Assembly: GCF_014696435.1 (NCBI RefSeq)
Contig: NZ_JACJQG010000044.1
Coordinates: 1 to 64,000, forward strand
DNA: 64,000 nt
Origin: Calothrix anomala FACHB-343
GTDB taxonomy: Bacteria; Cyanobacteriota; Cyanobacteriia; Cyanobacteriales; Nostocaceae
Direction: 5' to 3'
Positions 8,579-15,928 of this stretch are shown in pieces (within the stretch, counting starts at the first letter, position 1; every line of letters begins with the position of its first letter). Position numbers and translations under genes: made by a program. The notes below the pieces were generated by a model. It ran no database searches and was not told the DNA's origin. It saw only the letters and a program-made list of their open reading frames with translations.

Positions 8579-8840
8579 AATTCAAAATTCAAAATTCAAA
8601 ATTCAAAATTAAGAAACCAGACAGAATGAGAATTTGAGAAACCCAACAAACCCCCGGAAATGTTGGGTTTCACTTCGTTCAACCCAACCTACCCACCCTA
8701 CAATTATGCTTAACTGAACCTGATTGCATTCTAGAGGGTATGGCACTGCCATACCCCTACAATTTTTCGCCTTCTTTTTTCTTTTTAGAATACAGATGAA
8801 ACCCCTTACTAATGACAAATGACCAATGACAAATGACTAA
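8579..8840. repeat. Intergenic repeats: caaaatt heptamers, inverted 'aacatt' hairpin region, aatgaca heptamers
   Basis: The convergent gap between the 85-residue protein and the DUF1634 gene holds a (caaaatt)n array at about 8580-8610. It also holds a cccggaaatgttgggtttcac...ttcaacccaac stretch and a 'ggtatggcactgccatacccctac' palindrome near 8737. A run of aatgaca/aatgacc heptamers lies at about 8812-8838. No coding potential is seen. Confidence 0.7.
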
Positions 8841-8848
8841 AATTTTTG

Positions 8849-9403
8849 TTAGTAATAAGCTCCCACTAGGCTATAAGTTAAACTAGCTAATACTATCAAC
8901 GTGATAATTACATAAGCAAATTCTCTTCGCCAGATAAAAGTAAATAAAGAAATTATTACACGCAAAACAGGAATAGCTATTAATAACAGCAACCCTAGCT
9001 GAATAATACCGCGCCGACTACCTGCTAAAACTGCATTAATCACACCTAATGGCGAACACAACTCAGCAGGCTCTCCTTGAAAAAATTTATAGTTGACAGG
9101 TTCAGAACCATGCCGAATTAAGTAGAGAATTCCCCCAATAAATACCACAGTACTCGCCAGCAAAACGCCATATCTGAGCAAGTTGCTCAAGATGGTTTCT
9201 AGTGATAGTTCACCAAATGTCCTTGTAGAATTCTTTTTTTTCTCTTCACTCAAATTAGGTAACTTAACTAATATATTGGCTTGAGGATTTGGCAATTCTT
9301 TCATATCAGAATTTAAATCCGTATGCTGTAAAGCTATAGCTAATACTTCAGTATCGGGCTGTGGAGATGAGAGTGACTGAAAATTACCATCAAATTTATA
9401 CAT
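8849..9403 (-). CDS. DUF1634 domain membrane protein
   Basis: This 184-residue protein has a polar N-terminal region of about 65 residues followed by three hydrophobic spans (about 73-95, 123-147 and 158-180). The first span begins 'LLRYGVLLASTVVFIGGILYL', the signature opening of DUF1634. This family is commonly encoded directly beside TauE/SafE-type exporters, as here: its start is 1 bp past the stop of the TauE/SafE gene on the same strand. I infer it is an accessory subunit of that transporter; no biochemical role is established to my knowledge. Confidence 0.8.
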   Translation of the reverse strand: MYKFDGNFQSLSSPQPDTEVLAIALQHTDLNSDMKELPNPQANILVKLPNLSEEKKKNSTRTFGELSLETILSNLLRYGVLLASTVVFIGGILYLIRHGSEPVNYKFFQGEPAELCSPLGVINAVLAGSRRGIIQLGLLLLIAIPVLRVIISLFTFIWRREFAYVIITLIVLASLTYSLVGAYY

Positions 9404-9404
9404 T

Positions 9405-10241
9405 TTACAGTCCTCCTATAACATTGTTGTAAACCATCTTCACAGCCATGATGACTAGTACTAGACTAAATACTAGACGCAAAGTTTGCGTTTTAGTACC
9501 TAACAGCACTCTAGCACCCAAAAAAGCACCAGGTAATACTCCTAACATTACCGGCATTGATAATCCTGGATCGATGTAACCTCTGGCAAGGTAAACTCCA
9601 GCTGAAGCAGCTGCTGTGACACCAATCATAAAGTTGCTAGTGGTAGTAGAAACTTTAAAAGGTAAACGCATGGCTTGATCCATTGCTAATACCTTAAACC
9701 CCCCCGAACCAATACCCAACAAGCCAGAAAGTACTCCTGCTACTACCATGACGCTAAATCCTGCGGGAAGGGAATGAACTTGGTAAGACATCAACCCTTC
9801 TGAGGTGGGATAAGTACTATTGAGTTGTAGATAATTAGCTAAAGGATCGGTTGGTTCGTTTTCAATTCTTTCAAGCCTTGGTCGTTGGGAAAGATATGCT
9901 GAATAAATTAGGACGATCGCTAATACAATAGTTAATGCTTTGACAGACACAAAAGTAGCAATTAACGCCCCAACTATAGCGCCTATTGTTGTCGCAACTT
10001 CTAAAAACATGCCTAAGCGTAAATTTGCGTAGCCTTTTTTAATATAAGTAGACGCCGCACCTAAGGAAGTTGCGATTACAGATACTAGTGAAGCCCCAAC
10101 AGCATAGCGAATATCAACACCAAAGACTGAAGTTAGTAAGGGAACTATGACAACACCCCCACCTAAACCAGTTAATGCACCAAGGAATCCGGCGGTAAAT
10201 GAACCTATCCAAACTAATAAGGAAAATTCCAGGATATTCAA
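9405..10241 (-). CDS. TauE/SafE family sulfite or organic-acid exporter
   Basis: This 278-residue integral membrane protein has about eight hydrophobic segments in two related halves. Each half contains the glycine-rich family motif: 'GFLGALTGLGGGVVIVPLL' near the N-terminus and 'GVLSGLLGIGSGGFKVLAM' in the middle. Members export sulfite, sulfoacetate and related anions; the substrate here cannot be read from sequence. It is translated just ahead of the DUF1634 protein as a two-gene unit. Upstream is a 424-bp gap before the CadD-like gene on the same strand, so it probably has its own promoter. Confidence 0.88.
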   Translation of the reverse strand: MNILEFSLLVWIGSFTAGFLGALTGLGGGVVIVPLLTSVFGVDIRYAVGASLVSVIATSLGAASTYIKKGYANLRLGMFLEVATTIGAIVGALIATFVSVKALTIVLAIVLIYSAYLSQRPRLERIENEPTDPLANYLQLNSTYPTSEGLMSYQVHSLPAGFSVMVVAGVLSGLLGIGSGGFKVLAMDQAMRLPFKVSTTTSNFMIGVTAAASAGVYLARGYIDPGLSMPVMLGVLPGAFLGARVLLGTKTQTLRLVFSLVLVIMAVKMVYNNVIGGL

Positions 10242-10665
10242 ATTTCATACCTCTTGCTTCGATATATATCAATGGACGATGAGATGTTTTTGTATAGTGG
10301 TGAATTTACGTTGCATGTGAATTAAATCTGCCAAGTCTTGTCCATAATTAACTGGGTATGAATATTTCTCATTAATACAAGGCAAATAACAGAGAGAAAG
10401 AAGATTTTAGTAAACTTTACTTTTCGTAATATAGTTATTTGAAAATCTTAATTTCGCACATCTAAAAACTCTTAGATGAACGAAGCTTTGTTAAATTCAC
10501 ATTAGACGTAATTTCAGCATTGGTTTATATAAATGATAATTGAACTATGGATTTCTGGCAGGCTGATGCCAGATAAATATTATGCGGAGATAACATTTTA
10601 GTTTTCAGATACTTCCAGCAACAGCCGATAAATTTTGAGCATCAGCTAAAAACAAGCGATCGCAT
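10242..10665. other. 424-bp intergenic region with one weak stem-loop
   Basis: This A/T-rich gap lies between two minus-strand genes. The only structure I see is TCTGGCA (10554-10560) pairing with TGCCAGA (10566-10572), a 7-bp stem just beyond the CadD-like gene. It has no convincing T tract on the minus strand, so it is at best a weak terminator. The stretch next to 10241 presumably holds the exporter promoter, but no clear -10/-35 pair can be called. Confidence 0.4.
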
Positions 10666-11307
10666 TTAATTAGTCAGTATATTTACCAGATTTAGAGAGC
10701 CACTTTCTAACAAAATAAAAGCGCCTAATCCCATCAGTACAAAAGGCATAATATTATGACCATAGCTGGCAAGAAGATCTGCGATCGCTTTATTATGAGT
10801 TAGTTTATACGCGGTATAGCACAAGCATCCAACCAGCAGAAAAAATACCGTTAAAATGACTAGTAAGCTTTCTGGGTTACTACTGGCAAATAAAGGAACA
10901 TAAATGCTGATATTATCTGTCCCATTAGCAAAAGTCACCGCCGCTACACTGTAAGTTTGGATATTCAGAAATTTGGTTAAAAGTGAGTGGCGCGATTGTT
11001 GAATTTCTGTCTCTTCATCTTCATCATCATCTTCTGATTGTTTAATTAAAGCACGAATTCCCATCACTATTGGCACTATTCCAAACAGACCAATCCAAGG
11101 GCGGGGAATAATCAAACCGCCAAAGAAACCGGGAAGGCTAGCGACAATTAGGGCTGTAAAACCGAGATATTGGCCAGCAATAATATGCCACCGTCGGAAC
11201 GTCGCATTTGCTTGGGAGAAAAACAATGTCAGCATCAGCATATCATCAATATTGGTAGCACTGAAAGCAGCGATGCCGGTGTTAATTGCTGTGACTAAAC
11301 CACTCAT
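10666..11307 (-). CDS. CadD-family cadmium resistance transporter
   Basis: This 213-residue membrane protein has five to six hydrophobic spans. It opens with 'GIAAFSATNIDDMLMLTLFFSQ', the N-x-D-D motif typical of the CadD family, and repeats a related 'FANGTDNISIYVPLFA' halfway, the two-half layout of LysE-superfamily exporters. An acidic and histidine-poor cytoplasmic loop ('QSEDDDEDEETE', about residues 90-101) separates the halves. The family exports Cd2+ or related cations in Gram-positives; substrate in cyanobacteria is unproven. A heptamer-like attttgg repeat (11310-11342) lies just upstream of the ATG. Confidence 0.83.
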   Translation of the reverse strand: MSGLVTAINTGIAAFSATNIDDMLMLTLFFSQANATFRRWHIIAGQYLGFTALIVASLPGFFGGLIIPRPWIGLFGIVPIVMGIRALIKQSEDDDEDEETEIQQSRHSLLTKFLNIQTYSVAAVTFANGTDNISIYVPLFASSNPESLLVILTVFFLLVGCLCYTAYKLTHNKAIADLLASYGHNIMPFVLMGLGAFILLESGSLNLVNILTN

Positions 11308-11386
11308 ATCAATTTTGGATTTTAGATTTTGGATTTTGGATTGGGGATGGAAGCTATAGAATTAAAGCAAGTCTGAAGAGATGTTT

Positions 11387-12841
11387 TTAAGGGACTTTTC
11401 TATCGTTAAATCTGGCGTGAATTTTTTCGATTTCTTGACGCATACCCACAATTAAGTTGGGAGAACGCAACCTTTTAATGTTGAACCATCCACAGGTAAC
11501 AACTAGATACAGCAAGAAGATATAGGGAAAGATATCATAAGGCGCTTCGGGAACCGGGAAAAGTGTACTACCGGGAATTCCCACGCTTCCTAATACAGGA
11601 ATCATCATGAATCCTACTCCCAAAATAGAAAAGACTATATCTCTCAGGCGCAATTGGCGAATGTGGTACAGGTAAACTGGCGCAGCAATGGAGATGAGAA
11701 TATACACTGTTAAAAATCCATAGCTACAAATAGCACCCAAATAACCCATACTCTCAAATAATTTGATTTGAAACACAGACATGACAGCAGGTACTAGAAA
11801 GGTGAGTAAAGAACACATAGTTACTGCTACATGGGGTGTTTTGTTGGATGAATGTGCTGTACCTAAAGAGGAATGGAACAAACCATGACGCGCCATTAAA
11901 AAGAAGATTCTCGCTGCTGGGTTAATACTCCCCAGAATGCAAGCAAAGAAGCTAAGTAATGCACCTAAAGCTACTAATTCTCCTAAAAAACCCACTCCTA
12001 GTTGTTGCGATAAAAAGCCTAGAGGTTCTTCCGTCGTGGTAATTGCAACTCCCGTATCTCTAAATCCCAGTACCTCTATATAGGTAGTTGCAATATAGAA
12101 AAGTCCTGCAAGTATGACGCTACCTTTGACAGCTTTGGGAATGGTTCGTAAGGGGTTTTTTGCTTCATCACCCAAGGATGTTGCACTTTCAAAGCCAGAA
12201 AAAGCAAACATCACTAAGACTAATCCTGTGGCTACGCTACCTGGAGTTGTACCAGTTAAAGTCAATTGAGACATATCTAGCGCAAAGCCTTTGTGCGCCC
12301 AGATGATGATGCATAAAATAGCAATTAATAAAATTGATAGAGCCTCTATCAATAGCATTGCTACTGCGGAAATTTGAATATCTTTATAAGCTGCATACCA
12401 GGAAATGCCGGCACCGATTGCTAAGAGGGTAATACTAGAGGGATGGATACCTAAATGGCCGATTAACATCCCACTAAAGTTAGCAAAACCGCAGAGTACT
12501 GACATTCCAGTCAATAAATAGGCTAAGACTAGACTCCAACCACAAATTACACCAGCAGTCGGGCCTAAACCTTTTGTGATGTAGGAATAGAGGGAACCAG
12601 GAGAAGCAGAACGGCTAGCAAATTGATTGATATTAATGCTGACAAATAATAGCCCAATTAGCCCAATTAAAAAGCTTAACCAAGTGCCATTACCTGAAAG
12701 TGCAACTATCAAACCAATGTTAGATGCAGGTATAGTTGTAGGTGCAATGACAGCAAAAGATTGCGCTAAAACTTCTGTGAAAGAAAGACAATCTGGTTTT
12801 AAGCCATGAACACTGCGATGGGATGAGATTTCCTGTTTCAT
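11387..12841 (-). CDS. APC-superfamily amino acid permease
   Basis: This 484-residue protein has about 12 membrane spans. It carries the TM1 motif 'ALSGNGTWLSFLIGL' after 'FAVIAPTTIPASNIGLIV', and the family-specific 'VMFAFSGFESATSLGDEAKNPLRTIPKA' in the middle, matching the [FY]-S-G-[FY]-E consensus loop of APC permeases. It probably imports or exchanges amino acids; the substrate is not inferable. It lies 79 bp upstream of the CadD-like gene on the same strand, so co-transcription is possible although the functions are not obviously linked. Confidence 0.88.
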   Translation of the reverse strand: MKQEISSHRSVHGLKPDCLSFTEVLAQSFAVIAPTTIPASNIGLIVALSGNGTWLSFLIGLIGLLFVSININQFASRSASPGSLYSYITKGLGPTAGVICGWSLVLAYLLTGMSVLCGFANFSGMLIGHLGIHPSSITLLAIGAGISWYAAYKDIQISAVAMLLIEALSILLIAILCIIIWAHKGFALDMSQLTLTGTTPGSVATGLVLVMFAFSGFESATSLGDEAKNPLRTIPKAVKGSVILAGLFYIATTYIEVLGFRDTGVAITTTEEPLGFLSQQLGVGFLGELVALGALLSFFACILGSINPAARIFFLMARHGLFHSSLGTAHSSNKTPHVAVTMCSLLTFLVPAVMSVFQIKLFESMGYLGAICSYGFLTVYILISIAAPVYLYHIRQLRLRDIVFSILGVGFMMIPVLGSVGIPGSTLFPVPEAPYDIFPYIFLLYLVVTCGWFNIKRLRSPNLIVGMRQEIEKIHARFNDRKVP

Positions 12842-13481
12842 ATTGCTGCTTTGGCGAGAGAATAGTACATATTTCGGGGGGATTAGGGGTGTTTTTAATA
12901 TTGCCTAAATCAAAATATCCCTATCAAGTAACCCCAAAGTTTAAGCATAAATTTTTGCTGTATATCTCAACTCAACAACCTCTATCTTTGGTTGTATTTC
13001 TGACGATAGTGGTCATACTACCCCATGTATTTTCTGCAATCAAGTATCAGTAAAAAATAATTTTTAAATTTTGGTTAAATAATGATTATTTACGATAAGT
13101 TTATCGAGATTATGTAAATTATTTTTTTAGAAATAAATCATTAATTGATACATCAAGTTTTAAGATAAAACTAATACCCTATAAGATCGTAGGATTGTGG
13201 GTCAATTGATTGGCGACGATATTGGGATCAAGTAAATGTGGGAATTTAGCTGGAAATGGGCATTGTTGCTACTTAAATATCAGAAGTATAAAACTCTATT
13301 AAAAGGCTAATGTTGTCAAGTAAGAGTTGAAATGGTAGGTTAAAATTAATCGATATTCTGAAAAAATCTGAGGTATTGTAGAAAAAATTTTCAGAATAAC
13401 TAAAATTGTTTTTTTGTTACAAAGATGACAATTTATTGAGATATACCTCAACAGCAATTGGTAAAAAGTAGGACATATAAG
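12842..13481. other. 640-bp divergent intergenic region, no feature called
   Basis: This strongly A/T-rich stretch separates the divergently read permease and the secreted protein. Short open frames within it have no recognisable composition or motif. It presumably contains promoters for both genes, but no confident element can be named. Confidence 0.4.
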
Positions 13482-14135
13482 ATGAAAACCTGCAAATATT
13501 TTTTGATGCTAGCGCTGTTACTAGTAAATTTAGTTATTGCGCCGCCTTCATTTGCCGATCGCCCAAAATTTACGAAAAATCCTGATTATGTAGCGCTGAC
13601 GAAAGAAATTGAGCGGTTGCAAACTGTCAAAAAGACACAATCTCAATTAGAGGGTTATACACCAGAACAAATTGACAAAGCCATTGATGAGTTAACTTTA
13701 GAGAAATATGTGTTTGAATCGGGAGTAGATTGGGGACAATGCACCAATAAAACAGGTAAAACTATTGCTGTATACGGCCCAGAGCCAGGACTTGATGATG
13801 ATGAATACTCCCAAGGGGCTGCATTATATTTTTTAGCTAATGGACAAACAACTGAAGATCGATGGAATTGCAAGGGAATTTATCTACCGAATGATGTGAA
13901 GGTGACGGCTTTAAGTCAAGATGGACAAACTCAAGAAGTCGCTGGTGGTGTTGCAATTAAGATTCCCATTGGCGCTAACTTAGTTTTGAGAGCAAATCCC
14001 GATACTGGGGTGCTGGAATTTAATCAAGCTGGGACAAAAATTTTCAAGTCTGGTGATGTGAACTGGTTTATTCCCAATGTATCTCAAGCAATTGTAGATG
14101 CTAGGGTCACTAATGCACCTACTAACAAGGCTTAA
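13482..14135 (+). CDS. Secreted protein of unknown function
   Basis: I place the start at the ATG at 13482, with GTAGGA about 9 nt upstream, rather than the in-frame TTG at 13458, because the ATG begins a clean signal peptide. That is 'MKTCKYFLMLALLLVNLVIAPPSFA' with cleavage expected after SFA. The mature part is about 190 residues, starting with a helical, Lys/Glu-rich section ('YVALTKEIERLQTVKKTQSQ'). A beta-rich section with two cysteines follows ('WGQCTNKTG', 'DRWNCKGIYL') that could form a disulfide. No enzyme motif is visible. It is flanked by a large gap on each side and is probably monocistronic and periplasmic or extracellular. Confidence 0.7.
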   Translation: MKTCKYFLMLALLLVNLVIAPPSFADRPKFTKNPDYVALTKEIERLQTVKKTQSQLEGYTPEQIDKAIDELTLEKYVFESGVDWGQCTNKTGKTIAVYGPEPGLDDDEYSQGAALYFLANGQTTEDRWNCKGIYLPNDVKVTALSQDGQTQEVAGGVAIKIPIGANLVLRANPDTGVLEFNQAGTKIFKSGDVNWFIPNVSQAIVDARVTNAPTNKA

Positions 14136-14266
14136 ATTTGTTTGGTGGGAAGGGAAGGGAAAGGGGACAAGGAGGACAAGGGGGATTAGTTTGTAGCGAG
14201 GTTACATTAACTGTAGACATCGTCTCGTTTAACAATATCATGGCATTGCCTGACAATACGATTGTA
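14136..14266. other. Intergenic spacer with ggacaagg-type repeats
   Basis: This non-coding stretch is downstream of the secreted protein. It begins with an aaggggacaaggaggacaaggggg run, a motif repeated at about 32300-32355, and leads into the MITE-like element. Nothing else is seen. Confidence 0.45.
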
Positions 14267-14482
14267 GGGGCATGGCAATGCCCATTGGTGTCAACTTAAG
14301 CTCAAAAGCTTTCTCTATCTCGTTTCCAGCCTCCGGCTGGAAATGCGTATTGCGAGGCTCCGCCTCGTCTTCTGATAAATTGAGGCGGCAGCCCACAGAT
14401 CATCGCTCCCACGCAGAGCATGGGAGCCAGTTAGGATAAGGGTTTTGCGTTAAGTTGACACAGATGGGCATTGCCATGCCCC
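14267..14482. mobile_element. 216-bp MITE-like element with 33-bp terminal inverted repeats
   Basis: The left end (14267-14299, starting ggggcatggcaatgccca) and right end (14450-14482) are inverted repeats of 33 bp with two mismatches. The interior encodes nothing and contains three further hairpins: ccagcc/ggctgg around 14327-14341, cgaggc/gcctcg at 14353-14367 and gctccca/tgggagc at 14405-14427. This is the structure of a non-autonomous, hairpin-rich miniature transposable element. I see no clear target-site duplication. Confidence 0.7.
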
Positions 14483-14559
14483 GAAGCGCATCCATAATTA
14501 ACGCGAAATACGCTGTATTTGGCATCGAAACGCGGAAATTGCAAAATAGCCTCAGTTTT

Positions 14560-14937
14560 TCGCTGAAAATACGCCAGCTTTATCATTTACACATATTCAG
14601 GACTCATTTTTAAATTTTTAGTAAACAAAAAAGGCGATCGCTTTCTCATTTATCGAAATCAAGTACTCATTTTTCTGTTTTCAGTAAGCAAAAAGCCATT
14701 TCACCTTCTCGTTAAGCCTTAATGAGTTCTCATTATTGTGTTTTCCGCAAGTGAAATACTATTTCACCTACTCATTAAGCCTTTTCGCTTACTCGTTTCG
14801 GTAAATCGCGCACTCATTTTGGTGTTTTCCGCAGATGAAAAAGTATACTGCTTAATCATTTAGGTATATTGCGTACTCATTTTGGTGTTTTCCGCAGGTA
14901 AAAGGGTAGATTGCTGGCGCAAAAATTGCGATGTTTG
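14560..14937. repeat. 21-bp tandem repeat array with 63-bp higher-order unit
   Basis: Eighteen consecutive 21-bp units can be laid end to end without indels. One class (A) begins actcatttt and its best copies read actcattttggtgttttcc. The other (B) resembles agatgaaaaagtatactgc. The order from 14560 is BAA BAA BAA BAAA BAA BB, so the higher-order period is 63 bp. Copies at 14812 and 14875 are identical. All six frames contain stops, so it is not presently coding. There are no unique spacers, so it is not a CRISPR array. Confidence 0.85.
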
Positions 14938-15094
14938 ACAATAAATTGCTGTGTAGCTAGGCTTGATTGTTTTTGACAATCGCATTTTTTCTGAGGGAAC
15001 GCCAAAAAATAAATTATCCCAAATTGTCGGGGCGGGATGACCCCAACCCTAAGAATTGCGGGTTTGGTAAGTTACAGCATCTTCCTGTAAATAG

Positions 15095-15200
15095 ACCACA
15101 CTGTAGGGGCACGGCACCAGTAAAATTATTGTATGTACCAAAAGATTGTCGATGTTCCCTACTACGACAAATGTGGTTTAAATAGGTAAAAACTGCTGTA
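15095..15200. repeat. Palindromic MITE-like element, copy 2, core inverted relative to copy 1
   Basis: The outer flanks match positions 1-108 in direct orientation. The 33-bp core at 15118-15150 is the exact reverse complement of 25-57. The right arm is partly degraded (gatgttccctactacgac). The element lies downstream of the 222-residue gene on the minus strand and abuts no open frame. Confidence 0.8.
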
Positions 15201-15257
15201 ATGATTGGGATGTCATACCCAAATCGCTGGGTGAGATTTTACAATAGAGCGATCGCT

Positions 15258-15926
15258 CTATGGTACGCGCAATGGTCTAACTTGCTTCTGTAAGTGCGGT
15301 CGCAAATTACGCTCGTATTCTGATAAAGTTGTGGGTTGATACACAGCTATATGCAAGGCTTTATCAGCAGTGGTGTTGAGAAATACTGTAATCCCCCGTT
15401 CAGGATATACCCATTCACCAGTAGGAATGCTGAGAGTACCATAATGCCAATCAAGGCGGGTGGCTGGTTCGCCTAAGTCTTGGTGTAGGGGTGCAAAACC
15501 GCCAGCTAAATCGGGATTCATGGCATCAAACATAATTAATTGATTGTGGCGAAAGCTAGCCATTGGGCGATAGTAACCTGGTAATTCTAATAAAACAAAT
15601 ATTGCTTGGTTAAAATCGCTACCTAATGGTCTAACTGGGCGATCGCTTAAATCTGTGGGAATATTGGTAAATAAATCTTGGGCTGTGCATTCTGCTGGTA
15701 ACCCACGCCAGCCGAGGAAATTTCTGGTTTCAATACTCTGGCGAATGCTTTCACAGTTGTTTGCCATAATTATTTTTCCTTTGGTTTGTGCAATCTGTGT
15801 ATTGGCGATCGCGGGATTTAATATTTCCTGGCGTTGAGTTTCTTTGATTGCGCTGCTACAAGCAAAATTAATGGTATATACCAATATTAACCAAGCTATC
15901 CAGATCCAATATCCACGATAGCGCAA
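15258..15926 (-). CDS. Membrane-anchored or secreted partner of the eCIS-like effector, function unknown
   Basis: I do not recognise this 222-residue protein. Residues 1-22 form a hydrophobic signal or anchor ending 'TINFACSS'; the Cys at 23 could be lipidated although the lipobox is poor. After a low-complexity linker, the body runs from 'CESIRQSIETRNFLGWRGLPAECTAQDLF' to 'VYQPTTLSEYERNLRPHLQK' and appears mostly beta with a central 'DWHYGTLSIPTGEWVYPERGIT'. Two cysteines (near 58 and 80) may pair. It begins 2 bp after the stop of the metalloprotease gene, so the two are translated as a unit. An envelope-located immunity or accessory role for the upstream protein is speculation from that arrangement. 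Confidence 0.6.
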   Translation of the reverse strand: MRYRGYWIWIAWLILVYTINFACSSAIKETQRQEILNPAIANTQIAQTKGKIIMANNCESIRQSIETRNFLGWRGLPAECTAQDLFTNIPTDLSDRPVRPLGSDFNQAIFVLLELPGYYRPMASFRHNQLIMFDAMNPDLAGGFAPLHQDLGEPATRLDWHYGTLSIPTGEWVYPERGITVFLNTTADKALHIAVYQPTTLSEYERNLRPHLQKQVRPLRVP

Positions 15927-15928
15927 GG

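Noticed and set aside
12823-13053. 76-codon plus-strand frame overlapping the permease start
   Set aside because: It begins antisense within the permease coding sequence and has no motif.
14560-14937. Possible CRISPR array
   Set aside because: Units are contiguous 21-bp repeats without unique spacers, and no cas gene is present.
14967-15185. 72-codon plus-strand frame
   Set aside because: It spans the palindromic element and a gcgggtttggtaagtt repeat; no motif and no ribosome-binding site.
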